Shown here piece after piece: positions 63,322 through 64,000 of a stretch of 64,000 nt of DNA. The notes under the pieces are model-generated. The model worked only from the letters and a program-made list of their open reading frames with translations, was not told the origin of the DNA and ran no database searches. Every line of letters starts with the position of its first letter. Within the stretch, counting starts at the first letter, position 1. Origin of the DNA: Ceratopteris richardii (Eukaryota; Streptophyta; Polypodiopsida; Polypodiales; Pteridaceae); NCBI GenBank assembly GCA_020310875.1, contig MU260054.1:822501-886500 (forward strand), in the 5' to 3' direction. A program made the position numbers and the translations under genes.

Positions 63322-64000
63322 AAGGAACTTGCACCACTTTTACTTTTCAATACCCAAAGGCAAAACCCTCCAACATGGAGAGAAAACTGACCACAAACCA
63401 GGAAGACTTAGGTCCCCCTTCCGATCACATCGAAGCCGACTGTGAGGCCAGAAATCCCACAATAAAGGGAAGCACGCTTCTTCTTTTCTTTTTTGAATCT
63501 TTTCTCTTTTTCTTTTTCTTTTTTCTTCTCTTTTTTTTTTTCTCTTCTCTCTTTTTTTTTTTCTTCTTCTTTCTTCTTTTTTTTTTTCTCTTTTCTTTTT
63601 CTTATAACAAAGCACTAAAGCGAAAGCCCGTGAAGAAATCGGTTAGCCTTACTTTCCTCTCTTTTAACCTTGTCAAATCACTTAAAATCACTTAACACCC
63701 CGCTCTCCAAGGCGCTCTGACCACGTGTCTCACGAAAGGCTCAGATCGAGGTTTGAAGGCTCGCGAAGAATTCGGTTAGCCCCGCTCCAAGGCGCTCTCA
63801 CCACGTAGAACTCCAAACCTGCCACGTGTCTCACGATAGACGATGGAAGGCCCTTCAATCTGCGATAGACAGACCCGTCCCGCGATACGCGTGGGAAAGC
63901 GCCACGAGTCCCGCGACAGACGCAGACCGCGATAGACGCCTCGAATTTCTGACCGCGATAGACGCGCCCAATCTGACCGCGATAGACGCCTCTATCCCCG
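63322..64000 (-). other. LINE-A 5' UTR: polypurine tract and GCGATAGACGC repeats
   Basis: On the minus strand, upstream of ORF1, is a ~130-nt nearly pure A/G tract (63475-63602). Then come two diverged ~100-bp repeats containing CGGTTAGCC-like and CCAAGGCGCTCTSACCACGT (63630-63725, 63765-63815). Farther upstream a CCGCGATAGACGC motif recurs about five to six times (63850-63995). Such reiterated, CG-rich 5' sequence is the expected place of a LINE promoter; this is inference. Confidence 0.65.

Larger units (their letters stand above)
57966..64000 (-). mobile_element. LINE-A: nearly intact L1-type LINE (5' end beyond window)
   Basis: Minus-strand LINE with a short A tail (T run at 57966-57973), 3' UTR, ORF2 (endonuclease-RT-zf-RVT), ORF1 and a long 5' UTR. 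LINE-B, -C and -D are older copies of the same or a sister family. The 3' end was inserted into or next to the right arm of the palindrome at GACATTT. The target duplication cannot be checked because the 5' end is outside the window. ORF1 is intact; ORF2 has one frameshift. Confidence 0.93.

Noticed and set aside
63204-63695. + strand frame with a long Phe/Leu run
   Set aside because: It is a translation of the pyrimidine tract opposite the LINE-A 5' UTR.

Overview
The window is a stack of plant retrotransposons. I found no convincing host protein-coding gene and no rRNA or tRNA gene. A land plant is indicated by tRNA-iMet and tRNA-Asp type primer sites, plant-type Copia and Ty3/Gypsy polyproteins, L1-type LINEs whose ORF1 carries a CCHC knuckle and whose ORF2 ends in a zf-RVT-like module, and a tRNA-derived SINE. 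The density of nested elements, 3.5-kb LTRs and a Gypsy lineage that resembles fungal elements suggest a large-genome fern, lycophyte or gymnosperm. That is inference, because no host gene is present to confirm it. All comparisons were made by eye; no alignment or folding program was run.

Layout. 1-290: remnant of a Copia RNase H. 1817-15245: an old antisense LINE (LINE-C) with adjoining sequence, tandemly duplicated (unit A 1817-7937, unit B 7938-15245). Unit A was later split by a 5'-truncated Copia (2958-6355). Unit B was split by a second LINE (LINE-B, 10309-15013) flanked by the 14-bp target duplication ATGATGTTCTTTTT. 15762-15956: a SINE with its own target duplication. 16085-29013: a young, complete Ty3/Gypsy element (G1) with about 99% identical LTRs, TSD GTGAC, a tRNA-Asp primer site, and gag and pol in one frame separated by a single UAG. 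29316-38252: LINE-D on the + strand, interrupted by a minus-strand Copia (29416-36481, TSD CTTGT), whose 3' LTR is in turn interrupted by a small deleted Gypsy (29684-30992, TSD ATTTG). 38253-42337: the 5' half of another Gypsy (E). 42338-57028: Gypsy F with giant LTRs. 56098-57968: a 929-bp-arm palindrome made from the end of F's 3' LTR. 57966-64000: LINE-A, antisense and nearly intact, running off the window.

Most notable. (1) Between gag-pro and pol, Gypsy F has the parts of a -1 ribosomal frameshift signal: slippery heptamer A AAU UUC, a 9-nt spacer and a perfect 9-bp hairpin. (2) Downstream of its integrase, F carries three tandem ~101-nt units that can each fold into the same four-helix rod; the helices differ in sequence but keep pairing, and the loop CGGGYG is constant. 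(3) The pol of G1 has a second retropepsin-like domain after the integrase and two HHCC zinc modules of identical spacing before the integrase core. (4) The LTRs of F contain a 2.24-kb block bounded by 38-bp direct repeats that coincide with plausible splice sites, and the 5' LTR has lost its TATA box.

How the parts work together. Each autonomous element encodes its own gag, protease, RT-RNase H and integrase, or ORF1 and EN-RT for the LINEs. LINE-A could move only if a single ORF2 frameshift is repaired or is a sequence error. G1 looks the most likely to be competent. The nesting gives a relative order of events: LINE-C, then duplication, then Copia-A and LINE-B; and LINE-D, then Copia-M, then mini-Gypsy.
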